DNA from: Paenibacillus thalictri
GTDB taxonomy: Bacteria > Bacillota > Bacilli > Paenibacillales > NBRC-103111
Assembly: GCF_004307995.1 (NCBI RefSeq)
Contig: NZ_SIRE01000029.1
Location: 1 to 64,000 of the forward strand
Direction of reading: 5' to 3'
Length of the DNA stretch: 64,000 nucleotides
Of this stretch, positions 49,976-59,034 are shown in pieces. Both the position numbers and the translations under genes were made by a program. How positions within the stretch are numbered: the first letter of the stretch is position 1; every line of letters starts with the position of its first letter. The notes under the pieces are model-generated. The model saw only the letters and a program-made list of their open reading frames with translations. It searched no databases and had not been told where the DNA came from.

Positions 49976-50734
49976 CTAATGAGTTTGTTCCAAGCCATTG
50001 GAATGCACCATCGGCTTGCCGTCGGACTCCATCCATAATACAAAATCAAGCGTGCCAATCCGTTCCATCGCCGTAATAAACTTCGCTTGATTGCTCACCT
50101 TCAAGCTGAAGCAGAGCTTAATTGTCGGTTTATCGGCATGACCCGCCGCCGTCTCGGCGACATGGATCATTTTGACGTTGACGATCTGAATGTCCAGCTC
50201 TCCAAAGGTGGAAGCAATTTTGCCAAGCACGCCGGGCTGATCGACGGCGTTGATCGTCAGCTCATGATTGCGGCGGTTGCGCATCAAATATTTCTCCCAC
50301 TTGTTCAGCACCAGCAGGCTGACCAACACCAGCAGCGTAGCGCAAAACGCCGCATACAGGAAACCGGCTCCGACGCACAAGCCGATCGCGGCCACCACCC
50401 ACACCGAAGCGGCGGTCGTCAGCCCGCTGATGACCGAACCGTTGCGCAGAATCGCACCTGCGCCGAGAAAACCGATGCCGCTGATAACTTGCGCCGCAAG
50501 ACGGGCCGGGTCGACACGGACATTCGTTTCATTGACGAATTCGGAAAAACCGTAAATCGATAAAAGCATAATTGTCGCCGAGCCCAGACAAACAAGAATA
50601 TGTGTCCGAAAACCAGCCGCATGGTTGTGCCACTCGCGTTCCATTCCGACAATGCCGCCCAAAACAACGGCCAGCACCATTCGCACGAGCAGTTCCCAAT
50701 GCGTGATCGTCCAAATACTCGCGACTCCCGTCAT
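49976..50734 (-). CDS. MgtC/SapB-family membrane protein
   Basis: This 252-aa protein has five N-terminal membrane segments with the family signature GGIVGMEREWHNHAAGFRTHILVCLGSA and ISGIGFLGAGAILRNG. A cytoplasmic ACT-like domain follows (from about 155, TINAVDQPGVLGKIASTFGELDIQIVNVKMI). MgtC proteins affect magnesium homeostasis and, in some bacteria, F-type ATP synthase or phosphate handling. AAGGAAG precedes the ATG. It is the last gene downstream of the PHP phosphoesterase. Confidence 0.88.
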   Translation of the reverse strand: MTGVASIWTITHWELLVRMVLAVVLGGIVGMEREWHNHAAGFRTHILVCLGSATIMLLSIYGFSEFVNETNVRVDPARLAAQVISGIGFLGAGAILRNGSVISGLTTAASVWVVAAIGLCVGAGFLYAAFCATLLVLVSLLVLNKWEKYLMRNRRNHELTINAVDQPGVLGKIASTFGELDIQIVNVKMIHVAETAAGHADKPTIKLCFSLKVSNQAKFITAMERIGTLDFVLWMESDGKPMVHSNGLEQTH

Positions 50735-50769
50735 GTTCGCTCACTTCCTTTTTCTTCTGAACGCAGCCC

Positions 50770-51765
50770 TTACTGAAAATAAATGGCGTTGGTAAAGCCA
50801 ATCATCGTGTGTGCTCCGCAAAAAGCGCCATACAGCTCGGCGCGCAGCCAGCGGGCTGCTGTCACATCCAGCTTGAGGCTGGCTTGCGGCTGCGCCCTTG
50901 TCAGCTCCACGGCGGCCAGTTCCCCGGCAGCACTAACCAGCTTCACGGCAAGTTTCTGCTCAGGCAGCTCCCATTGCCCTTCCCTTGCGGAAAAATCTAT
51001 GTTTACCGTCACATCAATCGCCGGTCCCGGAACCGCCGTTTCACCGATTCCGGCCTTATGCCCATGCTCATCCGCAACCTGCAGTTGAAGCAGCGGCCCC
51101 ATGGAAACGGACACCGCCCCCCGCTTCAAGGCATCAAGCGCCGCTACCGTAAGTCCGGAAGCTTGCTCCAGCTCGGCATTAACACCCAGATAGGTCGCTG
51201 CAACCGGTTCCGTAACTGGATCGGATACGTGCCAATCCCTTCCGCTTGTCGCCGCTATCCGGTGTCCCTGATTCAGCAGGTCGGTCCACATCGCAAAAGC
51301 ACGGGCATTATTTCTTCTGATCGACGGGAATAAAGTTGACCATACTTCAATATAATCGATTTTGCTCCAATCGGCTACATCGAATTCCCAAAAGCAGCCC
51401 GTACACATAGGAGACCCGACACGGAAAGGGTGAGCGACCCCAACCAGGCCGCCCTGCCGGTGTACGCCCTCAATACCGCGGTGGATATGAAACGGGCTTA
51501 AATTGCGCCAATCGACATATTCGTGAATGCCAAGCGTCAGCATATGCCCGAAAAACGTCGTCCATTCCAAGCCCGGTATAACCTCCACGCCCGTTTGCGC
51601 CATAACCTCTTCGCGTCCTGTAAGCCCGGTCATCGTATTGTGATCGGTTAATGCTACACCGCGAAGCCCAAGCGCTTTGGCGGCTTCGGCAAGCTCCGGC
51701 AGCGATTGCTTGCCGTCGCTGTGAAATGTATGGCAATGAAGTTCAAAAGGCAGCCATTGCATCAT
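50770..51765 (-). CDS. PHP-domain phosphoesterase (CehA/McbA-like)
   Basis: This 331-aa metallohydrolase has the PHP motifs HCHTFHSDG (residues 10-18), LTDHNT and a later HPFRVG and SGRDWHV, which bind a multinuclear metal centre. The C-terminal third is beta-rich, as in CehA/McbA relatives acting on phosphodiesters or other esters. There is no signal peptide. It overlaps the end of the upstream unknown gene by 4 bp, so the two are coupled. The substrate is unknown; the operon's two unrecognised genes and the adjacent ABC importer may give context. Confidence 0.8.
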   Translation of the reverse strand: MMQWLPFELHCHTFHSDGKQSLPELAEAAKALGLRGVALTDHNTMTGLTGREEVMAQTGVEVIPGLEWTTFFGHMLTLGIHEYVDWRNLSPFHIHRGIEGVHRQGGLVGVAHPFRVGSPMCTGCFWEFDVADWSKIDYIEVWSTLFPSIRRNNARAFAMWTDLLNQGHRIAATSGRDWHVSDPVTEPVAATYLGVNAELEQASGLTVAALDALKRGAVSVSMGPLLQLQVADEHGHKAGIGETAVPGPAIDVTVNIDFSAREGQWELPEQKLAVKLVSAAGELAAVELTRAQPQASLKLDVTAARWLRAELYGAFCGAHTMIGFTNAIYFQ

Positions 51766-52223
51766 CGGTCACCGCCCCCTTCCCAAATTTGCAGCCGGTA
51801 GCGGCATTCATCCGTCACGACGCAATGAATGTTGATCATAACTTGCAGTTGTCCTCGCGGAAATACGCCGGGCACCAGCCCCGGCGACGCCTCTTCTGTG
51901 GTGACCACCAGGTGCTGCACCGGGTCGTGCCGGTGTCCCGCTCCACGAAACCCATTTTCATCATCCAGCGACAGTGTCAGCAAATTTTGCAATGGCAAAA
52001 AGTCGCGCCAGTTATACGACGGCCGATGTTCTTCCAGTATAAATTGGCGGAAACCTTCTTCAATTAACTGCTCCGAGCGGGCTTCATCGTCCAGCGTCTT
52101 CGGCTCATAAGCAAACTCCACGTGCAGCTCGCCGCATTCCTTATGCAGATGCAGCGTATACGTAATGTGGCTTTTGGAACAGCTTGGCGTCACCGCTCCT
52201 TCTGCTTTCAACAATAAGTTCAT
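51762..52223 (-). CDS. Unrecognised protein, 153 aa
   Basis: I do not recognise this protein. It is beta-strand rich with an acidic middle (YEPKTLDDEARSEQLIEEG) and a conserved-looking RPSYNWRDFLPLQNLLTLSLDDENGFRGAGHRHDP segment with several His. It has no signal peptide or membrane span. The ATG at 52223 overlaps the stop of the upstream 442-aa gene (ATGA) and the gene overlaps the PHP phosphoesterase, so the three are translated together and probably share a task. Confidence 0.7.
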   Translation of the reverse strand: MNLLLKAEGAVTPSCSKSHITYTLHLHKECGELHVEFAYEPKTLDDEARSEQLIEEGFRQFILEEHRPSYNWRDFLPLQNLLTLSLDDENGFRGAGHRHDPVQHLVVTTEEASPGLVPGVFPRGQLQVMINIHCVVTDECRYRLQIWEGGGDR

Positions 52224-53548
52224 AGAGACATATCCTCCCGCCATAATGTTTGTCTTGGTTGATCCGCTGTCACCGTAACCGGTGACAAACTTCGAATCGC
52301 CGGCATCGGCGCATAATCGTCATCGAGGAAAAAAGCTTTAAACTCCGGTACATAAACCGAATCTTCTCCACCCGGCAGCCAAACGGCGCATATTTCTTCA
52401 ATGTGCTCGAAACCGGATATAACCGGCAGCTTCACCGCCGTGGAAAATTGAAAATACGGACCGTCGTATGCGCATCGGAACTCGCCATGCCGCAAGTCCC
52501 CGAAGCTGCTAGAAAACCAACCGTCTATTCCCTTCAGCTTCACCTGAATATCGATTGAGGTGCTGTCTCCGGGGCCTTCCGTCACTTTGGCCGTCTGCAC
52601 GAACAAATAATGGCGCAGATCCGCCAGGTGGTAGGAATTGGCGACAACCGGCGCCTCAAACGTATATTGGCGCAGCATTTCCCATGCCGTTACCTGGTAC
52701 GTATAAGGAAATGCATCCATAATGCGTTCTCTCGGTTCGAGACCGGGTTTCCATTCCATCGCAGGCGGGAGCAGAAACCGATAAGCCGAGCCGATTTGAT
52801 CCGTCACCATGCCGTTAGTTGTTGCGCTTTGCAGCGCAGGATGGCCGCCTAACGCGGTACAGCCGTTAAACTCGGTCGTGACATGCTCCGGGCCTTGAAA
52901 TTCGGCATTTTGCACTTCGCCCTTCTCATCCAGCTCAACCCTGTATATCCACTCAATATCCGTCGTTCTCCCCCATTTGCTAAGCAGCAGCGGAGTTGGC
53001 GTCCCTTCATCCTCATGCGAGAAAATCATCTGGTATTCGATGGCTTTTCCTGCTGCAAGCTGCTCTGTTGTATAGAAAAGCAGCAGCGGCGTGTCCGTGA
53101 ACCGGTTCTCAAACGGATGGCTCACGTTCCTGCCGTACAACACCGGCGTATGCTTGTAAACATCGTACATTTCCGAAGAAACGGGAGCCGTCCGGATCTT
53201 GACCGATTCGACAAATGCCCGCTTCACCTGGGGCGAAGAAAGATTCCGGTTAAAGGCAAGCCGTACCGTAAAGATTCCCGGCTCCATCCAACCAAGCAGC
53301 CTTGTATAAGTAAAAGGACGGTTTCCATAAAATAAAACGCAATCCTGATTATATTCCCACTGCACCCAAATGCGCAAAGCTGACGACTCCCCGCCAACCC
53401 GGGCCCAATCGCTTTCCGACCTTGCCAGCACATCAATTTCGACAAAACCGGCCTCAGTAAGCTGGAACTGTATCGTAATATCGTTGTTCTCGCTGGTTTC
53501 CTTCCAACCGAGAGACCCGGTGGAAGCTATGCAATGCGCCGCCGTCAT
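52220..53548 (-). CDS. Unrecognised protein, 442 aa
   Basis: I do not recognise this protein. It is soluble and beta-rich with many aromatic residues, for example WKETSENNDITIQFQLTEAG at the N-terminus (resembling a carbohydrate-binding jelly roll) and FENRFTDTPLLLFYTTEQ in the middle. There is no signal peptide. GGGGGGAATAGG precedes the ATG. It begins a coupled set with the 153-aa protein and the PHP phosphoesterase, just after the terminator of the ABC importer operon. Confidence 0.7.
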   Translation of the reverse strand: MTAAHCIASTGSLGWKETSENNDITIQFQLTEAGFVEIDVLARSESDWARVGGESSALRIWVQWEYNQDCVLFYGNRPFTYTRLLGWMEPGIFTVRLAFNRNLSSPQVKRAFVESVKIRTAPVSSEMYDVYKHTPVLYGRNVSHPFENRFTDTPLLLFYTTEQLAAGKAIEYQMIFSHEDEGTPTPLLLSKWGRTTDIEWIYRVELDEKGEVQNAEFQGPEHVTTEFNGCTALGGHPALQSATTNGMVTDQIGSAYRFLLPPAMEWKPGLEPRERIMDAFPYTYQVTAWEMLRQYTFEAPVVANSYHLADLRHYLFVQTAKVTEGPGDSTSIDIQVKLKGIDGWFSSSFGDLRHGEFRCAYDGPYFQFSTAVKLPVISGFEHIEEICAVWLPGGEDSVYVPEFKAFFLDDDYAPMPAIRSLSPVTVTADQPRQTLWREDMSL

Positions 53549-53580
53549 CCTATTCCCCCCTGACTGTTCACCCGTCTGGA

Positions 53581-53620
53581 AAAAAACACCTCTCCCAGCT
53601 AATTTCTAGCGGGAAAGGTG
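53581..53620 (-). terminator. Terminator of the ABC importer operon
   Basis: On the minus strand CACCTTTCCC pairs with GGGAGAGGTG (one mismatch) around a GC-closed loop, followed by seven T. It lies 62 bp past the permease stop and isolates the importer from the downstream unknown genes. Confidence 0.85.
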
Positions 53621-53681
53621 CGCATTCGACCACTCGAAGTATACATCGGCGATCGTTGTCTGCCGAATGTACTCCCGACTG

Positions 53682-54527
53682 TTAATGGGTGGATGCTTTA
53701 TCGTCCTTAATCATCGTACGGATATAGAAATAACCCATAAAGGAGCAAAGTACGAACATAAATACCGCCGTGGCGCTGGCAAACTGCGTTTCCTGATACA
53801 CGGAGAATACTTGCCTCATCGCCACCCCCAGCACCTGCGGCGAGTTAGGCCCAAGCAGGAACGGTGCGGTGAAACCGCCGATAATACCCATAAAGCTGAA
53901 CGTGATTGCTACAAGCAGCGTACGGTATGACAAAGGTATAATCAGCTTGAAGAAAATTTGCAACCGCCCCGCTCCGACATCTTTGGCGCTTTCAATAATC
54001 GCATTGGGAATACCGGATAACGCGGAAGCGAGCAGCATGGTTGTAAACGGGATATTAAACCACAGGTTGGCAAGCAATATCCCTTTATAATCGTAGACGA
54101 TTCTCGGAAGGTCTTCGATGCCAAGCGGCAGCAGCAGCCGGGATAACCAGCCGTGGTTGCCGTACAGATTGATAATGCCGTAAGATGCGATAACCGATGG
54201 GACAAACATCGGGATCATGTACATTTTTTTGATCCCCGTGACGATCGGCCCTCCGCTGAAGCGCATGTATATGGCCAATGCATACCCGATCAGCACAACG
54301 GCGATGACCGATATGATGGTCAGCTTTAAAGTAAATATAATGTTGCCGGACATCACCTTATCGGTAAACAGGCGGGTATAGAACTGAAACGTAAAATTCC
54401 CCCCGTCGTCCCGAAGGCTTTCCATGATCGCAAGAATAATCGGCGCAATGACGACAAGACACAATAGGAGGAAGGAGGGGATGACGAGCGCAAGCCCGAA
54501 AATCCCCTGTTTCATCTGCTTGCTCAT
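53682..54527 (-). CDS. ABC transporter permease (PotB/PhnU-like)
   Basis: This 281-aa permease has six membrane segments and the coupling motif ESAKDVGAGRLQIFFKLIIPLSY. It is of the polyamine/iron/phosphonate permease type. Its ATG overlaps the binding-protein stop (ATGA). It is the last gene of a four-gene importer. It would form a heterodimer with the permease at 56818. Confidence 0.85.
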   Translation of the reverse strand: MSKQMKQGIFGLALVIPSFLLLCLVVIAPIILAIMESLRDDGGNFTFQFYTRLFTDKVMSGNIIFTLKLTIISVIAVVLIGYALAIYMRFSGGPIVTGIKKMYMIPMFVPSVIASYGIINLYGNHGWLSRLLLPLGIEDLPRIVYDYKGILLANLWFNIPFTTMLLASALSGIPNAIIESAKDVGAGRLQIFFKLIIPLSYRTLLVAITFSFMGIIGGFTAPFLLGPNSPQVLGVAMRQVFSVYQETQFASATAVFMFVLCSFMGYFYIRTMIKDDKASTH

Positions 54528-55726
54528 TGTCCTGCAACTTCCTGCTGCCAGCGTTTTTGAATCTCTTTACCCAGATCGCCCAAGTTGAAGGTGCGGTAAC
54601 CTGCCGCTACATCCTTGAACTTATCTCTCAAATCGGCCGGCATTTCAGCCCATTTGATGCCCGGGTACCCGTTCATTTTGGTCACAACGACGGTTTGCGC
54701 TTCAGGCGTCAGCACGAAATCAAGGAATTTGTAGACGGCATCCACATGTTCGGACAACTTCGGTACCATCAAGTATGTCGGACCGCCGGTAAAGGACGGA
54801 TTGATTTGTGTCAGCTTGGTCGTTTCAGGCAGCAATTTTTTGGCGATGGATTCAAGCCCTTGGTCGGACCAAGCCGGGATCATATCGACTTCGCCGTTAG
54901 CGAGCAGATCCAGTGTGCCTTGGTTTTTCTTCGGATAAACGCCTTTTTGATACATCGATTTGCCTAGATCTTTGAGCAGAGCGAACCCTTTATCCCATTC
55001 CTTCATATACTTGGGATCCTGGCTGACATTGGCCTCAGGCGGCAGGAAGTTATAGATCGCCGTCTGCACAAACGAGTCGCCTGCGCCTCCGGTAGCCGGA
55101 TCGTTATAAGCAAAGCGGCCCGGATTTTTGCGGATCCACTCGTACAGCTCATCTGCCGTTTTCGGCGGACTTGCCACCTTGGCGCTGTTGTAAGCAAGAA
55201 CAACGGCGGATGCACGGTACGGCAGGCCTGTGCCGGCGGAGTTTTTCAAGTTATTCTCATCCATTTTGCTCATGTTGGCAACCTTGCTTTTATCCATCGG
55301 CGCCCACAGATCTTCTTTAATGCCTCTTTGCAGGTCAGCCAAGCTGCTGTCGTACAAGTCGATGTTGCCCGATTTCTGATTCGCCTTTTTCGCCGCAATC
55401 AGACGGTCGACCGTAGATTGCCCGCCGGAGCCGGAGTCGATATAGACCATTTTCACTTTAATGTTCGGATTATTCTTTTCAAACATTGGGATCAGAACTT
55501 CCCACAGCTCTTTTACGTTCAAGGAACCTGTCACGTAGAATTGAAACTCTTCTTGCTTCGCTTTATCACCGCTTGCCGCCGCTCCCCCGCTCGGAGCTGC
55601 TCCGCCGCTTGGAGCAGCCCCGCTGCTGGCCGCCGGCTTATCCCCGCCGCTTCCGCAGCCTGCCAATGCCGATAGCACCATTACTGACGCAAGAGCCATG
55701 CTTAATTGCTTTTTCATACGGACCAT
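54524..55726 (-). CDS. ABC transporter substrate-binding lipoprotein
   Basis: This 400-aa family-1 binding protein has a signal peptide with lipobox LAGC (Cys24) and a Ser/Gly/Ala linker with repeated PSGGA. The mature part (FQFYVTGSLNVKELWEVLIP) resembles Fe(III), polyamine or aminoethylphosphonate binding proteins. AGGAGG lies 8 bases before the ATG. I cannot tell the ligand; a phosphorylated compound would suit the neighbouring PHP enzyme, which is inference. Confidence 0.85.
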   Translation of the reverse strand: MVRMKKQLSMALASVMVLSALAGCGSGGDKPAASSGAAPSGGAAPSGGAAASGDKAKQEEFQFYVTGSLNVKELWEVLIPMFEKNNPNIKVKMVYIDSGSGGQSTVDRLIAAKKANQKSGNIDLYDSSLADLQRGIKEDLWAPMDKSKVANMSKMDENNLKNSAGTGLPYRASAVVLAYNSAKVASPPKTADELYEWIRKNPGRFAYNDPATGGAGDSFVQTAIYNFLPPEANVSQDPKYMKEWDKGFALLKDLGKSMYQKGVYPKKNQGTLDLLANGEVDMIPAWSDQGLESIAKKLLPETTKLTQINPSFTGGPTYLMVPKLSEHVDAVYKFLDFVLTPEAQTVVVTKMNGYPGIKWAEMPADLRDKFKDVAAGYRTFNLGDLGKEIQKRWQQEVAGQ

Positions 55727-55768
55727 CCCTTATTCCTCCTCAAAATGGATATTGCGAGTATTTATTTC

Positions 55769-56791
55769 TTAGGCGGACTTGTAGGTCAACACCTTGGAAA
55801 ACGTCACGCCGACAAATTGGCCCGGGTACATGTCTTTCACGGAGTCGCGAGGCAAAAACGCTTTCAACACTCCCGTTTCAGTCTCCAGCGACACTTCGGC
55901 GTAATGGCCAAGCACCATCACCTGATGCACCTTGGCGGACAACCCTTCATCCGGCTTCAGCAGCAAAATATCCTCCGGCCTTACAGCAACCGTGACATCA
56001 CCTTGATGTTTGGCCGTGTTGGCAAACTGCAAGCGCTTAATATTCACCGTATTGCCGTCGGCGCTGCCTTGAATGAAGTTCATCTTGCCGATAAATTGGG
56101 CGGCAAACAATGTGCGCGGATGATCGTAAATTTCTTGCGGCGATGCCATCTGCTCGATGTTGCCGGAGTTCATCACGACGATTTTGTCGGAGATCGAAAG
56201 CGCCTCCTCCTGATCGTGTGTGACGAATACCATCGTTAGTCCGGTGCTGGCTTGAATATCGCGCAGCTCCTCGCGCATTTCGTGCCTTAATTTGGCATCC
56301 AGCGCAGAGAACGGCTCATCCAGCAGCAGTACGGCTGGTTCAAGCAAGAACGCCCTGGCTACCGCAATCCGCTGCTGCTGGCCGCCAGACAGCTCGCCCG
56401 GGAGTTTCTTTTGCGTACCCGGCAGACGAACAAGTTCGAGCACACGCTCAATGGCGTCATCGATTTCTTTTTTGCTTTTTTTGCGGATCTTTAGGCCAAA
56501 GGCCAGATTGTTGTAGACGTTCATATGCGGCCACAGGTTGTAGCCCTGGAAGACCATGGCGGTCGGCCGTTTTTCCGGAGGCAGCTTCAGCACGCTTTTT
56601 CCTTCAATCAGGATATCCCCCGAGTCGGGATCCAGGAAGCCTCCTACGCTTCTCAGCACGGTCGTTTTGCCGCAGCCGGAAGGCCCCAGCAAAGTGACCA
56701 GCTCGCCTTTTTTGACATCGATATTGATGCCCGTCACACCTTCGCCCGTCTTATAGCGTTTTGTTAAATTTTGAATGGACAGCTGGATCAT
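55769..56791 (-). CDS. ABC transporter ATP-binding protein (PotA-like)
   Basis: This 340-aa ATPase has Walker A GPSGCGKTT (36-44), signature LSGGQQQR, Walker B VLLLDEPFSALD and switch His in VTHDQEEAL. A TOBE domain follows (about 250-340). It powers the importer formed with the permeases on either side. ATG 56791 follows AAGGAGG by 6 bases; the frame opens at 56809 without a site. Confidence 0.9.
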   Translation of the reverse strand: MIQLSIQNLTKRYKTGEGVTGINIDVKKGELVTLLGPSGCGKTTVLRSVGGFLDPDSGDILIEGKSVLKLPPEKRPTAMVFQGYNLWPHMNVYNNLAFGLKIRKKSKKEIDDAIERVLELVRLPGTQKKLPGELSGGQQQRIAVARAFLLEPAVLLLDEPFSALDAKLRHEMREELRDIQASTGLTMVFVTHDQEEALSISDKIVVMNSGNIEQMASPQEIYDHPRTLFAAQFIGKMNFIQGSADGNTVNIKRLQFANTAKHQGDVTVAVRPEDILLLKPDEGLSAKVHQVMVLGHYAEVSLETETGVLKAFLPRDSVKDMYPGQFVGVTFSKVLTYKSA

Positions 56792-56817
56792 GATTTCCTC
56801 CTTAAACATGGTGATCC

Positions 56818-57642
56818 CTATTTCATTTGGAACCCGCTGGACATCACATCAGCCGAAACGAACCGTTGTGCCGCAAGCAGTAAAATAATCGTCGGCAGCA
56901 TCAAAATAATCGAAAATACAGCTCCTGCCGTACTGGGGTAATCTGAGATAATTGAATACATCACGACCGGCATGGTGCGAAAATCGGGAATGCCGACAAG
57001 ATAGGTACCCTGAGCCTCATCCAAAGAATTGAGGAAAGTAAAGATCGAAGCGACGGTGATGCCGGGAAGCGCCATCGGAAACGTAATATTCCAAAACACC
57101 CGGAACGGAGTTGCGCCGACATCTCTGGCCGATTCCTCCTGTGCTTTATGCACATTGCGGAAAGCAGCGGAAGGAATCCACGTCATATACATCAGCGTAT
57201 TGACGATATGGATGAGCACGACACCCGTAAAGGTGTTCATCAATCCGAGCTTGAAAAACAAAACTGCGATGGAAACGTACAAACCCATCTTAGGAAAAGC
57301 GTGTGTCAGCAAAAACGAAAACAAAAACCATTTGCTGAGCGGGAAGCGAATTCTTGCAAATGCATAAGCGGCTGGAATACAAAGCACAATGGATAAAGCG
57401 GTTACAACAATCGCAATCATAAACGACAACCCAATCGATTTGACCACTTCATCTTTGGTTAATACGAACTTCCACCAGTCAAAAGACCACGATTGCGGAA
57501 GCGGCGCCGGATACTGCCACTTTCCTGTAAACGCTAACAAAAGCAAGTTTAGCAACGGCCCCATAAAAAATAAAGCAAACACGACAAGAATAATAAATTC
57601 GACGATTTTACGTCTACCCAACGCTTTGAAGTACCACAACAT
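56818..57642 (-). CDS. ABC transporter permease (PotC/PhnV-like)
   Basis: This protein of about 274 aa has six membrane segments and the coupling motif EESARDVGATPFRVFWNITFPMALPG. It is the first gene of the importer operon. ATG 57642 has AAAGGGGAG about 13 bases upstream; ATG 57672 lacks a site and would add ten basic residues. The start is therefore uncertain by ten codons. Confidence 0.85.
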   Translation of the reverse strand: MLWYFKALGRRKIVEFIILVVFALFFMGPLLNLLLLAFTGKWQYPAPLPQSWSFDWWKFVLTKDEVVKSIGLSFMIAIVVTALSIVLCIPAAYAFARIRFPLSKWFLFSFLLTHAFPKMGLYVSIAVLFFKLGLMNTFTGVVLIHIVNTLMYMTWIPSAAFRNVHKAQEESARDVGATPFRVFWNITFPMALPGITVASIFTFLNSLDEAQGTYLVGIPDFRTMPVVMYSIISDYPSTAGAVFSIILMLPTIILLLAAQRFVSADVMSSGFQMK

Positions 57643-57680
57643 GCGGTTTAAAGTTCTCCCCTTTCTAAACATAATGAATA

Positions 57681-57770
57681 CAAGTTAAACCGGTTTAACT
57701 TGCCCCATAAAAAGGGGTAAGCGGTTAACTCAATTGACTTGATTATCCTTAATTTGTCTTGTTTTGTCAA
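57681..57770 (-). promoter_or_regulatory. Promoter and LacI-type operator of the ABC importer operon
   Basis: On the minus strand -35 TTGACA (57765-57770) and -10 GATAAT (57742-57747) have a 17-bp spacer. A perfect 22-bp palindrome with 11-base arms CAAGTTAAACC and GGTTTAACTTG (57681-57702) lies about 40 bp past the -10. Its central CG is the mark of a LacI-family operator. A degenerate related site, TTAACCGCTTA (57718-57728), lies between. No LacI gene is adjacent. Confidence 0.75.
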
Positions 57771-57783
57771 TCCTTTTTTCAAA

Positions 57784-57840
57784 GCCGGCTACTAATAAAT
57801 TCTAATAAAGAACGTTCATTAACTGAATTAAGTAGCCGGC
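57784..57840 (-). terminator. Hairpin after the GNAT gene
   Basis: GCCGGCTACT and AGTAGCCGGC form a perfect 10-bp stem with a 37-base AT-rich loop. On the minus strand it is followed by TTTG and then A-rich sequence, so termination may be weak. It separates the GNAT gene from the importer promoter. Confidence 0.55.
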
Positions 57841-57880
57841 ATTTGAAGGGGGTAAGCGGTTTATCTATTTCCCTTGTTTA

Positions 57881-59020
57881 TTACACGTAATTCAAATTAT
57901 TTGTATTGACAAACGGCAGCGGAAAAAGCAGCCCGAGCAGCCTTCTCAGCTCGCCCGGCGCTTGCAGCTGCGGACCGTTAAATACGAGATTCGTCGCCCC
58001 CCGCAGATCGAGTGTCAGCGTCTCCTCTCCAAACTGCAGCCGGTAACCGCTGCCGCATTCGGCAAGCGTCAAGTCGGCCGCGGCATGCCCTTGGAGTCTG
58101 CGCATGCGGTAAGGCTCCAGCGCTTCCCACAAGCCGGGGAAGTCAATCATCCGGATCGTGCCGGGAATGGTTTGTTCCGTAAATGCGCAGCCCGCTGCGG
58201 CCAGCTGCTCCGCCAGCAGGTGGCGGTCTCCCATGACAGGAAGCTGGATGCGGCAGTCCCCGAACCGCCGGAACAATTCGCCAAGCAAACCGATGATTGC
58301 ATCGTCGCCTCCCGCAAACTCTACCACAACGGCTTTGCCGTCGACGAAGCCAAATACGATGTATCCGGCTGCGACTCCCGAGGCATCATAGGCCAGCAAT
58401 ACGTGTTGTTCGGCGGGCTTGTTGCTGAGCACCGCCGCGCTGCGGATCAATAGCGCAAGCTGGTCTGCCGTTCTTTTGTAATATGCCTGCTCCGCTTGCA
58501 TCAAAGCCAGCATCCCTGGCAGATCGCGCGATTCGTCAAAACAATCGAAGGTCATGCCCATGCCCGCCGCGCCGTTCGTAAACGCTGCTAATTCAACTTC
58601 AGAAGCGATCGTAAAACTTCTATAGCTGCCAACCTCCATGCAATCGTTGCGCAAGTAAATGCTCAGATTGCCGGACACCAGCAGCAGATGCGCCTTATCC
58701 TCGCGGCATTTGTCCAAGCTCATCTTTACCAACTTATCGGCATAATGCCTGCCGCGGTACTCCGGTTCCGTACAAACCGAACCCATGCTGACTACGGTGA
58801 CGTCGCAGCCTTCAATGGAAAGCTCCGACTTCAAGAGTCCGGCAAGCGCGGCAGGAATGCCGTCTTCTTCCATCACCAGCAGATGATCCGTATTGTCCTT
58901 GGAAAAAAGCTGCGCGTATGCGGTTCCCATCGATGTTTGTCCCGGTCTGCGGAAGGTGCGGTCCGACAACGCAACTAGCGCCCCCAACTCGTCCGCTCTA
59001 GCGGTACGCAATATAGCCAT
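57881..59020 (-). CDS. GNAT-family N-acetyltransferase (Eis-like)
   Basis: This 379-aa protein has an N-terminal GNAT domain with the acetyl-CoA motif VSMGSVCTEPEYRGRHYADKLVKMSLD (about 80-107) and a second GNAT-like half plus a sterol-carrier-like C-terminal part. The arrangement is of the Eis type. The C-terminus FPLPFVNTNNLNYV is typical of a Paenibacillus acetyltransferase group, from memory. The gene starts 14 bp after the alcohol dehydrogenase and is probably co-transcribed with it. Substrate unknown. Confidence 0.78.
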   Translation of the reverse strand: MAILRTARADELGALVALSDRTFRRPGQTSMGTAYAQLFSKDNTDHLLVMEEDGIPAALAGLLKSELSIEGCDVTVVSMGSVCTEPEYRGRHYADKLVKMSLDKCREDKAHLLLVSGNLSIYLRNDCMEVGSYRSFTIASEVELAAFTNGAAGMGMTFDCFDESRDLPGMLALMQAEQAYYKRTADQLALLIRSAAVLSNKPAEQHVLLAYDASGVAAGYIVFGFVDGKAVVVEFAGGDDAIIGLLGELFRRFGDCRIQLPVMGDRHLLAEQLAAAGCAFTEQTIPGTIRMIDFPGLWEALEPYRMRRLQGHAAADLTLAECGSGYRLQFGEETLTLDLRGATNLVFNGPQLQAPGELRRLLGLLFPLPFVNTNNLNYV

Positions 59021-59034
59021 GTGGATTTCCCCCG

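Noticed and set aside
49764..50036. 90-codon frame overlapping the mgtC 3' end
   Set aside because: It runs through a clear terminator and into mgtC in the wrong frame.
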